Positions 23,885 to 34,176 of a DNA stretch of 64,000 nt are shown here, one piece after another. The stretch is from assembly GCA_026027325.1 (NCBI GenBank), contig JAMSLZ010000003.1, forward strand, positions 1,426,001-1,490,000. Direction: 5' to 3'. The stretch comes from Actinomucor elegans. Its lineage: Eukaryota > Mucoromycota > Mucoromycetes > Mucorales > Mucoraceae. The position numbers and the translations under genes were made by a program. The notes under the pieces were generated by a model, which saw only the letters and a program-made list of their open reading frames with translations, did no database searches and was not told the DNA's origin. Each line of letters begins with the position of its first letter. Within the stretch, counting starts at the first letter, position 1.

Positions 23885-25459
23885 ATGACTACGACAATTC
23901 AACATAACCCAGTTCTATTACAAAAAGAAGATGAAGACATTGCTTTAGCAAATTATCTTTCTACTTCACTAAGATTTGACCAGGTAAATATCACTCGATT
24001 TTTATTATTTCGCGCCTTATTTTAAAAAAGCAAGGTAGCACATCAACCCTATTTTTGGTTATTAGGTTATTTATAAACTTTATGCACTTCTTTTTTACCT
24101 TTGCTTTAATTGGTCATTTTATTGAATTCACTTGTACTAATTTAAAAAAACGTGCTTGTTAGCCTCAAGACCTTTGGAGTTACCCACAACAGCCAAATGT
24201 TTATTATCAACAGCAACAGAGACGCACTCGTAAATCAAGCAACTCCGCAATTCCTAACCCTCATAAATCAGTTTCTACACCTATATCTTCGCGTCCAAGG
24301 TCTTCTCGACCAGCAGCAGCACCACCACCATCAAGCAGCCATAAGTCAACCAATCAGAAAGTACCTCAAACAAGGCGCAAGATGCCAGTGCAACCACCCC
24401 AAGAACGTCGCCCTTCTGTGACAGGATCCATTGTTTCCAACTCGGGTTCCATCTCTGCAACATCTATTCGATCAGAAATGTCTGTCAATACCAAGCAATC
24501 ACTCTCCAAGCGACTGCGCAAAGTATTTAGTATGAATAACCTCAGGTCTTCCATGTCCAGCAGCGACTTGGCCTCATTAGCAGAGAAAAATGGCTCTAGT
24601 TCATCAGTTGCTTCTTCTGTAGCCGGATCTCCTTTGTCTCAATCTTCAGTAAACCCCATGTCGTTCAGACGTAGATCCATTGCTTCACTCTCTAGTTTGT
24701 TTCAAAAGGATGCAGATTCACCCTCAAAGAAACCTATTCAAACGAACGATAGACGCCATTCATCTGGTGATCTACGTCAGCTCGTAAAAGAAGAAAAAAA
24801 GAGACCTGCTTTACGAGTAGATACCACTGAATCTTTACCAATGCCACAGGCTAGAAAAGGTGGCTTGAAAGGTAGGTTAAACCCTATATTATATAATATT
24901 ACCAACTTACACACATTCTATAGTACGCTCATCTTCTTCATCTTCATCAACTAATAATAACAATAATATCATTAATAACAGTAATAACTATAATAATAGC
25001 TCAATTGCCCCTGATTCACCCAATTCTGCAATCTCTTCACGTTCTTCCTTTACTCGGTTACCTCCTCCTGCTCAACAACGCAACTTTATTCACCTTGAGC
25101 CTGGATTGCCTTCCCCAACGCCCTCAACTACATCATCCACCAAAGATGACTATGTGAAACCAACCATTGGACTTCATTATGGTCTCGGATTACATGCTTC
25201 ACCTAAACTGAAGCCTGCTTCTTCTTCCACATCTTCATTGGTGGTGACTAATGAAAGAAAAATTCAGTTCTGTAGCACTATCCAAGTACACGAAACTTTC
25301 TCTGCTGCTGATTATGATCGTCGTTGTGATACCAATGCCACTTGTCAGAAGTTAACTCCTATGATGGCTATGAAGATCAAGCAAGAACTCAATGAATATA
25401 AATTGACAGATATGGAAGTCCATGTTGAAAGTAGACAATACACTCATTTCTTTTTGTAA
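23885..25459 (+). CDS. Bni4/Afr1-type PP1-targeting protein
   Basis: Three exons: 23885-23983, 24163-24871, 24924-25459; 447 residues. Most of it is low-complexity Ser/Pro/Asn sequence with basic patches, including an Asn-rich run at the start of exon 3. The C-terminal ~70 residues are conserved in style: KIQF (382-385), an RVxF-like protein-phosphatase-1 docking motif, then YDRRCDTNATCQKLTPMMAM and the terminal block around MEVHVESRQYTHFF. I recall this YDRR..CNKLTP...YTHFF domain from the C-termini of fungal Bni4 and Afr1, which bring Glc7 (PP1) to the bud neck or projection for polarity and chitin deposition. The family assignment rests on that block only. Confidence 0.72.
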
Positions 25460-26218
25460 AACTGTAATAAAAATCAATCAAGTCTCTATCTTTTTGAGTG
25501 TATGTCTAGGTCAATTGATAGCAAACTTTGTCAAGGGACCTTGTATCCGCTGATTACTTTCAAACTCTAAAGAAGTACACTCATTCAATTTAAATGTTTA
25601 TTCTCCGGTAGCCAATGGAGATAACTGAATCCCAAAAAATAAAAATAAAAATAAAAGTATAATAATATAAAAAAACGCCAAGGGGCACTCCTTCGGCCCA
25701 AACCATCAATCTGTAGATCTTGTTTTGCCTGATGCAGACGGCGTTTTACATGTGTAGCTTATAATACAAAACCTTGTCTTATAAAGTAATTGTTTATATT
25801 ACCATTTTTTGTATATGTATATATATATATATAAAAAAAAAAAAAAAAAAAAAATAGAACTCGATATATAGGCATGAATTAAAAAAAAAAAAAAAAAAAA
25901 TCCCATAAAACTTGATAATGCATTCGAGTTTTTATAGTATGATCTTTGTGCGATTCTCTGCACAATCAGATTCAGAACAAGCTTATTAATAGACTCTGCA
26001 TTTACTAAATTGTTTTCAATACGTTAAAAAAGTCCAATGAAAATGATCATGGGGTTTATTTTTGGCGTTGGAGAAACCAAATTTCCATTGCTAGTAGTTT
26101 GACTGCGTTTTGATAAACCAAGTCACGAAAACAAAACTTGGCCAGGCCCCTACTATTGCAGTATACTTTCTGCGTTGAGCGAGCATCTGTCAATTATTTT
26201 TTTTATACTTTTTTTGCA
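25460..26218. other. Intergenic region with a small inverted repeat
   Basis: AT-rich, with A-runs at ~25833-25855 and ~25881-25900. A GC-richer segment at 25672-25747 is bounded by an 8-bp inverted repeat (listed separately). I see no ORF of note. Confidence 0.5.
25672..25747. other. Short GC-richer inverted-repeat segment
   Basis: AAAACGCC (25672-25679) pairs with GGCGTTTT (25740-25747). Inside it, CATCA/TGATG and TCTG/CAGA pairs are also possible, giving a nested hairpin of about 76 nt in an AT-rich spacer. It could be a small structured RNA or a 3'-end element of the preceding gene. No RNA family is recognised. Confidence 0.3.
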
Positions 26219-27575
26219 ATGTTCTCAGGTTTAACTAGACGCTCTCTTCAAGTTGCGCGTTGTGCTTCGAGATCCAATGTAAGATTTAAATAGAATGTCC
26301 TATTAAAAAAAGATCTAACCCCTTGTTCCGCTAGGCACGTCAAGCTTCAACAAAGTCTTCCAACCACACCGCTTATGAAGAAGCTCTTAAATTAATCGAA
26401 ACTGATAAAAAAGAAAGACTCAGCATGTTGGATCGTTTAGAAAAAGAGATTGCTCGTGTTGGCAAAAGTAAAAATTCACCATTGTCAAAAATATGATCGA
26501 AATCCTAATTCTTCCACATTGTTAGCCGCTACTCCAGCTCAAATGAAAGCACTCAATGCTTTGAAATTTGATTTACAAGTCAAGTCTGAATTAAACGAAC
26601 CTCAAGTTCAAAAGAATTTCCACCTTGGAAACAGTAAAGCAAACTGCGATATGTCGACTTATCACCAAGAGTGCTGATGATTTTCTTTTCTTTTTTATAT
26701 ATATAGTTGATATGGCAAAGCCTGTTTATCGTTACATGAAACAAAAGCAGTTTGAAAAGGCACCCAAGAGTAGATTGATGGAACGTTTGACTCAAATGAA
26801 TGTAATCCCCGATCTTTTGGCTCCTGGTTTGGATCCTACTGTCGAAGTGGCTGTTATGTTACCAGAAGGTCAAGTGGAGCCTGGTGTGTTCTTGAAGCCA
26901 GAGCAGGTAAATTTTAACAAAGTCAACAACAACAAAAAAGAAAGTGTATATGTGTATTAAAAAAAGAATCGTTCTTAGTGTATTGAACGTCCTGAAATTC
27001 AAATCACAAACTTCCACACCGAATCACGATTGTATACCTTGATGTTGGTTGATCCAGGTAAATCAAAAAGTGCATATTAGATATGTGAACAAGTGTTAAA
27101 TCATCTTAACTAGATTCACCTGATGTTGAAAACAAGACTTTCCAACAGCACTGCCACTGGTTATTGTAAGTTCAATCCATATACTGATTTCACATTTTTA
27201 CCAACACATTTTGATAGATCAAACGTTTCTTTATCAGCCACTTCACCTATTGTCAATGGTGGTGATTCAGTTTTGGATTATATTCCTCCTCATCCTCAAA
27301 AGGGTACCAAATATCATCGTTACACTTTAATTGCATACGAGCAACCTAATGAAGGACAAGATAAAGTCGATATCAAGGTAGAATCCAGAGATCATTTCGA
27401 TGTCAAGAGTTTAGCACAGGCCCATAGCTTAAAGCCTACCGGTGCCACTTTCTTCCGTCAAGAATGGGATGCTAGTGTTTCAAAGATTTATAACGAAATC
27501 CTTAAACAGACTGAACCCGTCTATGGTAAACCACCCAAGGTTCAACGTTATATTCAGAGAGCTGTGTATTATTAG
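26219..27575 (+). CDS. MRPL35: Mitochondrial large-subunit ribosomal protein mL38 (PEBP-like)
   Basis: Seven exons: 26219-26278, 26335-26467, 26526-26633, 26707-26906, 26979-27057, 27114-27165, 27218-27575; 329 residues with consistent phases. Exon 1 encodes an Arg-rich mitochondrial presequence (MFSGLTRRSLQVARCASRSN). After a helical N-terminal part comes the PEBP-like fold: TLMLVDPDSPDVENKTFQQH, CHWLL, VLDYIPPHPQKGTKYHRYTL, ending RYIQRAVYY. The combination matches mL38, called MRPL35 in yeast. Role: structural component of the mitoribosomal large subunit near the central protuberance. The intron 2 boundaries (26468-26525) were chosen to restore frame and remove an in-frame TGA. Confidence 0.88.
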
Positions 27576-27780
27576 AATATGTAAATGTCAAAAAAAAGGA
27601 TTATTATTATTAAAATTAGAAAACAAAAATTGCATTTGACTCATTTGATCTTTGGTATTAAAAACAACAGTACGGCATGGTGCTTATACAACTTAATTTA
27701 TATACAATTTCTTTTAAAAGGTTGGAGATGTATCACCGATACGAGTAAATACTCTTTTAGGAGCATTTTTGATGTTTTAG

Positions 27781-27862
27781 TAGATGCAGCAGCTTATTTT
27801 GAACATGAAGCATTAATCACAGATGCGACATTAGACGTATCGATTGAGAGATCTAATCATGT
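27781..27862 (+). repeat. Best-preserved dispersed repeat copy
   Basis: It reads TAGATGCAGCAGCTTATTTT, then GAACATGAAGCATTAATCAC, then AGATGCGACATTAGACG and ATCGATTGAGAGATC. I used it as the reference copy for the family. Confidence 0.65.
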
Positions 27863-27906
27863 TGACATAGAATAATTCCTCGAAATCACCAAATAGGAAT
27901 GCCCTT

Positions 27907-27941
27907 AATCGATCCGGATTTAATGTCGCATATGATGGCCT
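27907..27941 (-). repeat. Dispersed repeat copy (second half)
   Basis: On the minus strand it reads CATCATATGCGACATTAAAT, then CCGGATCGATTA. It faces the copy at 27781-27862. Confidence 0.5.
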
Positions 27942-28604
27942 GTACATATTTAAAGTAAGTCTCTGGATCCAGTAGAATGAGTATTTTAGTAAAATACAGT
28001 CAATATATCTTACATATATTTGATCCCTGTAATTTTTTTAATTGCAGCACACTTTATCTTATACTTGTCAGTAATTAACTGTATTTCATATCCATTTAAT
28101 GATCAACATACTCAGATCAAATGTAATATCGGCTCAGTCCTCCATACCAAGGATGTGCTGCTGCATCAGTTAATAAACTCACGTTGGTTTTAATCATTTG
28201 ATTATATTAAATAACCTTCACACATGTTTTAATGAAAGTATTCATTAGCAAGTTGCTACCGTTTTTTTTCCCTTATGACCTTGTGAAGCGCCTCATCTTT
28301 CTTTAGTCATATGGTAATGCGTTTTTCTAAAGCAAAACCATGCATATGGCGACTTTTGTAGAAGAAAAAAAAATACCACCATATAAATCGGCAGACTGTC
28401 AAAATGTCGACTTAATAAAGTAGTTATATAGCTATCAACATCTCTGTTCATAACAACCATATAGGCTGTTTATAGTTACGCAATACACGCAAAAAAGAAA
28501 AAAGAGACGAGGTTTTGGTTTGATACTAGAATACCAGTCCGAAAATCCGATTTTAATAAACCAGCCCTTGTCACTTTTTCTTTAGCCCAATTAGAGATTC
28601 CTAC

Positions 28605-29356
28605 ATGCTCATTTCACGCGTTTTGAAAAAAACTTGTCTAGTACAAAGAAGTTCAAGCTTGTCAAAAACTTTTACACGTTTGAATCATAGCGAAACCCCC
28701 ACCATTACCAATGAAGATGTCATTCATAGGGTTGATTTGCGAGTTGGAAAAATTGTACATATCGAAAACCACTCGGAAGCAAACCATTTATTTATTGAAC
28801 AAGGTGAGAGATATCTTGCTTATTTGTCTAATGTGCGTGTATGTGTATCACTTACACCATCTTTGTACAGTGGATTTAAATACTGAGCCCACGGATACAA
28901 TGCCGAACCCTCGTACTATTGTAAGCGGCTTGGCTCCGTACATGTCCAAAGAAACACTGTTGGTAAGTTTTCCCCCAATCCTGTTTGTTTAAAGAGTAGT
29001 TTTGCTTTGTGCTGACACACGTTTAGAATAAACATGTTATCGTTGTAAGCAACTTGAAGCCAAGTAAATTTCGAGGTGTTTTATCTCAAGGCATGCTACT
29101 TGCCGCTTCGTCAGGCGACACTGTTCGACTACTGTCTCCACCAGACAATGCTGTGGTTGGAGAACGCGTTGCTCTCGAAGGTATTGACTGGCAAGGAGAA
29201 GCGGATGCTGTACTCAAACCCAAGCAAAAGGTGTTTGAACAAGTGGTACCCTTTCTGAAAACCAACAGCCAAGGTATTGCCACTTATCGCGGTATTGCAT
29301 TAAAGACATTGGCTGGCCCGGTTACCTGCGAAATCAAAGATGCTCAGATATCTTGA
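28605..29356 (+). CDS. Mitochondrial tRNA-binding (EMAPII/Arc1-like) domain protein
   Basis: Three exons: 28605-28803, 28871-28962, 29027-29356; 206 residues. Residues 1-~32 are a basic, Ser-rich presequence (MLISRVLKKTCLVQRSSSLS...). The rest is a tRNA-binding OB-fold domain: VDLRVGKIVHIENHSEANHL (~44-63), VDLNTEPTDTMPNPRTIVSG, NKHVIVVSNLKPSKFRGVLS with QGMLLAAS, and a C-terminal extension like that of EMAPII/AIMP1, Arc1 and tyrosyl-tRNA-synthetase tails. Those proteins bind the tRNA elbow to assist aminoacylation. A free-standing copy with a mitochondrial leader suggests a matrix tRNA-handling factor; this is inference. Confidence 0.82.
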
Positions 29357-29960
29357 ATAAAAGATTGGAGTTTTGATCATTTAGCTACCTAATGGGACAG
29401 ACTCGGTTGAATAATACCGAGAAAGAAACGTGCATTAGCTACTTAATGAGGAAAATGAGTTATAAACTAGGTATTTAGGAGGAGACAATGCATCAAAAAA
29501 AAAAAAAAAAAAAACCTCATGAGTGACGTGAAACGAACTGTAACCAATAAACAATTAAGAGAACACATTTTAATGTTACTCACTCACGCGACATTTGATC
29601 TTGATTAGTGTGCCCTGAAATTTAGAATATCATATTACAACTATATTATAGAATGAAAAAAAAGTCTTTTTTGCGAACAAAAAAAAAAAAAAAAAAAAAC
29701 TCATTTATATTATTATAATACGACAAAAAGGACGTATCTCATATATCGCGTATGTTTAAATCGTATTACATAAGAAATGATTAGCCATTACTCGGTCTCC
29801 TGCCAACAAAATGGAACAACTTGTATTAAAAGTCAGAATGACATAGGTAAGGTACACAAAAGACGTGTACTTATTTTCTCGTAGTTCTTCTCTTTCTTTC
29901 TCTCTTCCTTACCCTTTTTTATTTTTATTTATTTAGCTTTCCCGATAATCCGTTACAATT
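29357..29960. other. Intergenic region
   Basis: A-runs at ~29495-29514 and ~29681-29699, and a possible fragment of the dispersed repeat near 29586-29612 (GCGACATTTGATCTTGATTA). A CT-rich leader (29880-29940) precedes the next start. No gene seen. Confidence 0.5.
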
Positions 29961-31429
29961 ATGACCCAAGAAAAAGCAAGCGTACTTATTCTCGGTGGTG
30001 TTGGTTTCATTGGTAGAAACTTTATTCATTACCTGCTGAGTAATAACCTCGTTACCGAGATTCGCGTTGCAGACAAGATGCTGCCTCAAACAGCTTATTT
30101 GTCTGAAACGTTTAAAGCTGAGTTTTCGAGAATTGAATTCAAGCAAAGCAATTTAATCAATCAAGGTAAATGGATAGTTAACCAAATCAGTCTCAGTTAA
30201 TGTTTAACCTGTCCGTATACAGCTTCAATTGCAGCTTGCTTTGATCGAGAGGATGGAACCGAGTTTGATTACGTTTTCAATTTCGCTGCAGAAACCAAGT
30301 ACTCCCAAGTACCTGAAATCTATCAAGAGCGTATTTTCAATCTGTCTGTCAATTGTGCAAAAGAAGCAGCTAAACGAAATGTCAAGCTCTTTGTTGAAAT
30401 GTCAACTGCTGAAGTTTACGATAGTAACCAGGTAATTTATTGATCGATCTTGCATAGAAGAAAAACAAACACGTATATTGAAAGGCTCTGTAGGAAGCTT
30501 CGACCGAGACATCAAAGATTAACCCTTGGACAGTCATTGCTAAACACAAACACAAGGCAGAGGAAGAGCTGAAAAAAATTGAAGGGTATGTTTGATACTC
30601 AATTATATTATTCAATGCGTTAATGGTGCAAGTAGTCTCAACTTATTGATCCTCCGCCCAGCTGTGGTGTATGGTCCTGGGGCACTCTTGGGCTTAAGTA
30701 AGCACTGAAGTCAATTGGTCGAATTGATCTTTTTTTTTTAACATTGCATAGCTCCACGTTTGATTATTGGAAGAATTTATAAATACCTCAACGAAGAAAT
30801 GAAGCTGCTTTGGTCAAAGGATCTCAAATTGAATACAGTGCATGTGGATGACGTTTCAAGAGCTTGTTGGTATTTGACACAGTGGTATGTCGACAATCGC
30901 ATTGGTGCTTCTGGTCAAGCCCCTATTTTCAATCTAGTCGATAAGCAAGATACAGGTAAAATTGGGGAGGGGATTTAATCAATGACAGAACCAACTTCTT
31001 ATGATCATACATAGATCAAGAAGTGATTAATCAGCAGCTGCAAGCCATTTTCAATATTCAAACTGGTTATCACGGTACTGTTGTTTCTACCTTTGCAAAG
31101 GTAAAATAATAATAATAACAATAATAACACACACATATATACTGATCAAGCAATAGTTAAATTTGGACGCTGTCATTGAAGCAGTCAACGAGAAACATTT
31201 AGCTCCGTGGGCCGAGCTTGTACGTAAAAATGGTATTGTTGTTACACCATTATCCCCATACCTTGACGAGGAACTGTTATACAATAACGCGCTTTCCGTT
31301 GATGGTTCTAAGATTGAACGTGATACTGGATTTACTTATAGTGTTCCTTACTTGACCAAGGAAAAACTAGTCGAAATCATTGACGGTTATAAGGCTTTAG
31401 GCGTTTGGCCAAAACAAGACACTGACTAA
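29961..31429 (+). CDS. Extended-SDR NAD(P)-dependent epimerase/dehydratase-like protein
   Basis: Seven exons: 29961-30165, 30223-30431, 30494-30585, 30636-30697, 30752-30955, 31015-31100, 31157-31429; 376 residues. The Rossmann dinucleotide motif is VLILGGVGFIGRNF (~8-21). NFAAETKYSQ and the strand end FVEMSTAEVYDS match the central part of sugar epimerases, and RPAVVYGPG and NTVHVDDVSRACWYLTQW are typical downstream motifs. At the YxxxK catalytic site the sequence reads TVIAK, so Tyr is replaced by Thr while Lys is kept. It therefore probably binds NAD(H) but may not perform the usual oxidation step, or it uses another acid/base. Substrate unknown. Confidence 0.82.
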
Positions 31430-31987
31430 AATTTAAAATCGTCGAAGCCCAAAGTATATTTTCTCAATGATTCCCTCGTCCTTATTTTATTTTTCCGTTC
31501 TTTGTATACACAAAAATATATCTATATGACATTTGTCTTATAATTTGCCTGGCAGAAACACACGTTAGTTTTCACCTTTTTAAGCGTTAAAATGATACCG
31601 AAACACTAGTTTGTAGTGATGGGGCCAAGTCACGTATTGAAACGCGCGCACGCCGGAATAAACAATTTTTTAGGTACGGTAGTCTGTGCCGCTATCTTGA
31701 TATCACCTGCAATCGAGCTACTAACTATTATCATCTAGAATGGTGCTCGATCCAATGATTACAAATATATGGATGATAGAACTCTTTGTAATGTACCAAA
31801 AGCAGTAAATTTTATAGACATCTTACAAAGGTCAATCCAATAGTAATAGGTTAGTATAAAAAAAAGAATGTAGTATATTTATTAAAGAATAGGGCTATTG
31901 AGGGTTTTTTTTAAAAAAAAGTATAATACAAGTATGGCATGAATAAAAAAAAATAAAAAAAATGAAATAGGTATATTGCATAGATGT
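31430..31987. other. Convergent spacer
   Basis: It lies between the 3' ends of the epimerase-like gene (+) and the RhoGEF gene (-). AT-rich; nothing recognisable. Confidence 0.5.
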
Positions 31988-33910
31988 TTAGGGTGTTTTC
32001 AGTGGAGACCGAGGTTGCTGTGGTGATTTGCTCGGTGCATGGTCCATTGTCATAAGTAGGTTTGTCAAGACTTTGATGGCTATATCAAGATCATCATGAT
32101 TGGGGTCCGTTGGATCCGTATATTTCTGTAAATCTGAATCATAATGAGTATAAAAAAAGCGGGGACTAGTTATAAAATCTTGTATTCACATACCTTTAAG
32201 TAATAAGCAATATCTTGGTATACGTTGAATAGGTGCGATAAGGTAATCAGACATACCTAAACGATTAGTATCTCTTTTACACAGGTTTTCCTATAGATGA
32301 ACGCGTTAGAAATGGCTTATGTCTACATTTCAGAGCCTAGTACCTGGTCTATCTTTACAAACAAGACGTTGTTACAGGCTTTTCTGATTGTTTTGATGTT
32401 TGATCTATAGTGCATGGCATATTGCAAAAACACAACAAGACTGGAACCCAAGGACCGAAACGCATAGCCAATGTTATTGGTTGATTTAAACAAGTTTAGA
32501 AGTTTATCTGACAATTGAACCAGCTCAGGTAAATGATCAAACAATAAGGGTATATCTGTTGATTTTACAAGCGAATTTTTTGTTTTTGAAGCAGCAATCA
32601 TTGGTTTCATGTATCTCTATTCAATTGATTAAACAAAAGGGCAACGAATGTAACGATAATACTTACATCCTGAATCAGTTTGAGTAATTGATTATAAGAT
32701 CTTTCAGTCTCTGCTAATTCGTTCAGAATAAATTTTGTCATTGCAAGGTTCTTTGGCGATAAAGGTCGCACAAACCTTTGCCGTTCTAATGGATCCTCCG
32801 GCTTCAGATACATGTTAGAAAACAAATATATAAGGATTTAAGTTAAAATAAGGTAATACATACTACCAATGCAGGATGCGCCATTATCTTGTATATTTCA
32901 CTAGCCTCATCGCTGTCGCTTTGACCTTCTGCACAAGGTATTAATAGCTGAGAAACCGTTTCTCGCCATACATGAATGGCTCGGGTTTCTTTTACTTTTA
33001 GCGAATCAAAGCCGAGTACAGTACGGGCCCGTGCTACGCTCGACAATCTCTTTTCTTTGGCATTCGTCCGAGAATCGCTTATCTTGCATTGAAAAGTGTC
33101 ATATTCTTCATCATCAGCCACGGCAATGAGATCTAATTGTTGTTGATTGCGTACTGTCTTCAATGAGGAAGAACGCGAAGAACTATTAGAGGAGGAAGAT
33201 AATACAATATCTGTAAACGTAGTGGAAGATGAAGACGAAGAAGATCTAGAGGAAATTTTTTGCTGTCGATCGACAAAGTCTAATGAAAGACTGTGTCTGT
33301 TGTGCTTCCGTTGGTTTGTTTGTTGTTGCTGCTGTACTTGCTGCTGCTGATGATGCTGCTGCTGCTGCTGCTGCTGTTGCTGATGCTGTTGATGCTGTAG
33401 ATGTTGATGTTGTGCTGGTCCTAATGAAGATGGCGATTCTAGAAAAGTATCTTTATTTTGTTTCAAGTTGACGTTTTCCGGCTGTTCTTCTTCCATTGAC
33501 TCATCAATAACAATGTTAGATTCTTCTTTGACTGGAAAGAAGAACTGAGAAAAAGGTCTGGCAGAGACAGAGGGCCTTAATTTCAAAAGCCTTGGTGTCA
33601 CTGGCCTCGAATTTAAGAATGAATTAGTTGAGATATTAGATGTAGTGGTAGGAGGATTGGGTAAAGAGGTAGATGATGATGAATCGATAGCTATTGTTTG
33701 ATTCAATCTTGTGGTTGCCTCTGGTTTAGATCTTCTTCTTGATATTGAAGCCACTAAAGACAAACCAGCGGCTTGTATTCTATTGCTAAATGAAGGTGAT
33801 CGCTTCTTGGTTGTTTCATTGACAGTCCCCGTTGCTTTTTTGGCTTTTTTCAGCAATATAGATGTCGATTTGATATTCTTTTTATTGTTGGGAGTAACAT
33901 CGACAGACAT
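31988..33910 (-). CDS. RhoGEF (DH domain) with low-complexity N-terminus and no PH domain
   Basis: Five exons: 33910-32864, 32801-32667, 32616-32344, 32290-32194, 32133-31988; 565 residues. Residues 1-~345 are Ser-rich and basic, with a Gln/His tract (~167-200) encoded by an impure CAG/CAA/CAT repeat. The DH domain fills ~370-560: FILNELAETERSYNQLLKLI, then FLQYAMHYRSN, then the conserved helix LIAPIQRIPRYCLLLKDLQK. The reading frame stops about 40 residues after that helix, so the PH domain normally paired with DH is absent. Role: GDP/GTP exchange on a Rho-family GTPase, so polarity or cell-wall signalling. The partner is unknown, although a Rho3-like gene lies ~10 kb away. It shares a 266-bp divergent promoter region with ERG8. 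Confidence 0.85.
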
Positions 33911-34098
33911 TCGATATTAATCGGTTCACTCAACTTGGAAAGTAACAAAGAGAAAGAAAGAGAAAAAGAGAACCAAAAACCGAAAAAACTTCTACTTTTT
34001 ATAAGATAGGAGTCCCTATTTATAATACAAGAGAACATGTTTTCAATCTAAAGCGTTGTATTACATTTGAAAGACGTTACCATGGATATTAAATGGCC

Positions 34099-34132
<34 letters not shown>

Positions 34133-34176
34133 TCGAGAAAACTCGGGTTTAGTTACGCGTTTACTTTTTTATTACT

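Larger units (their letters stand above)
27576..28604. other. Intergenic region with two facing repeat copies
   Basis: A + strand open frame crosses this region (27585-27875), but it runs through a dispersed-repeat copy and has no protein character. Repeat copies lie at 27781-27862 (+) and 27907-27941 (-), in facing orientation. The rest is AT-rich up to the leader of the next gene. Confidence 0.55.

Noticed and set aside
27585..27875. 96-codon plus-strand frame after mL38
   Set aside because: It runs through a dispersed-repeat copy and intergenic DNA, with no protein family character.
33147..33471. Plus-strand Cys/Ala/Asp-rich frames
   Set aside because: They are the antisense of the Gln/His repeat in the RhoGEF gene.
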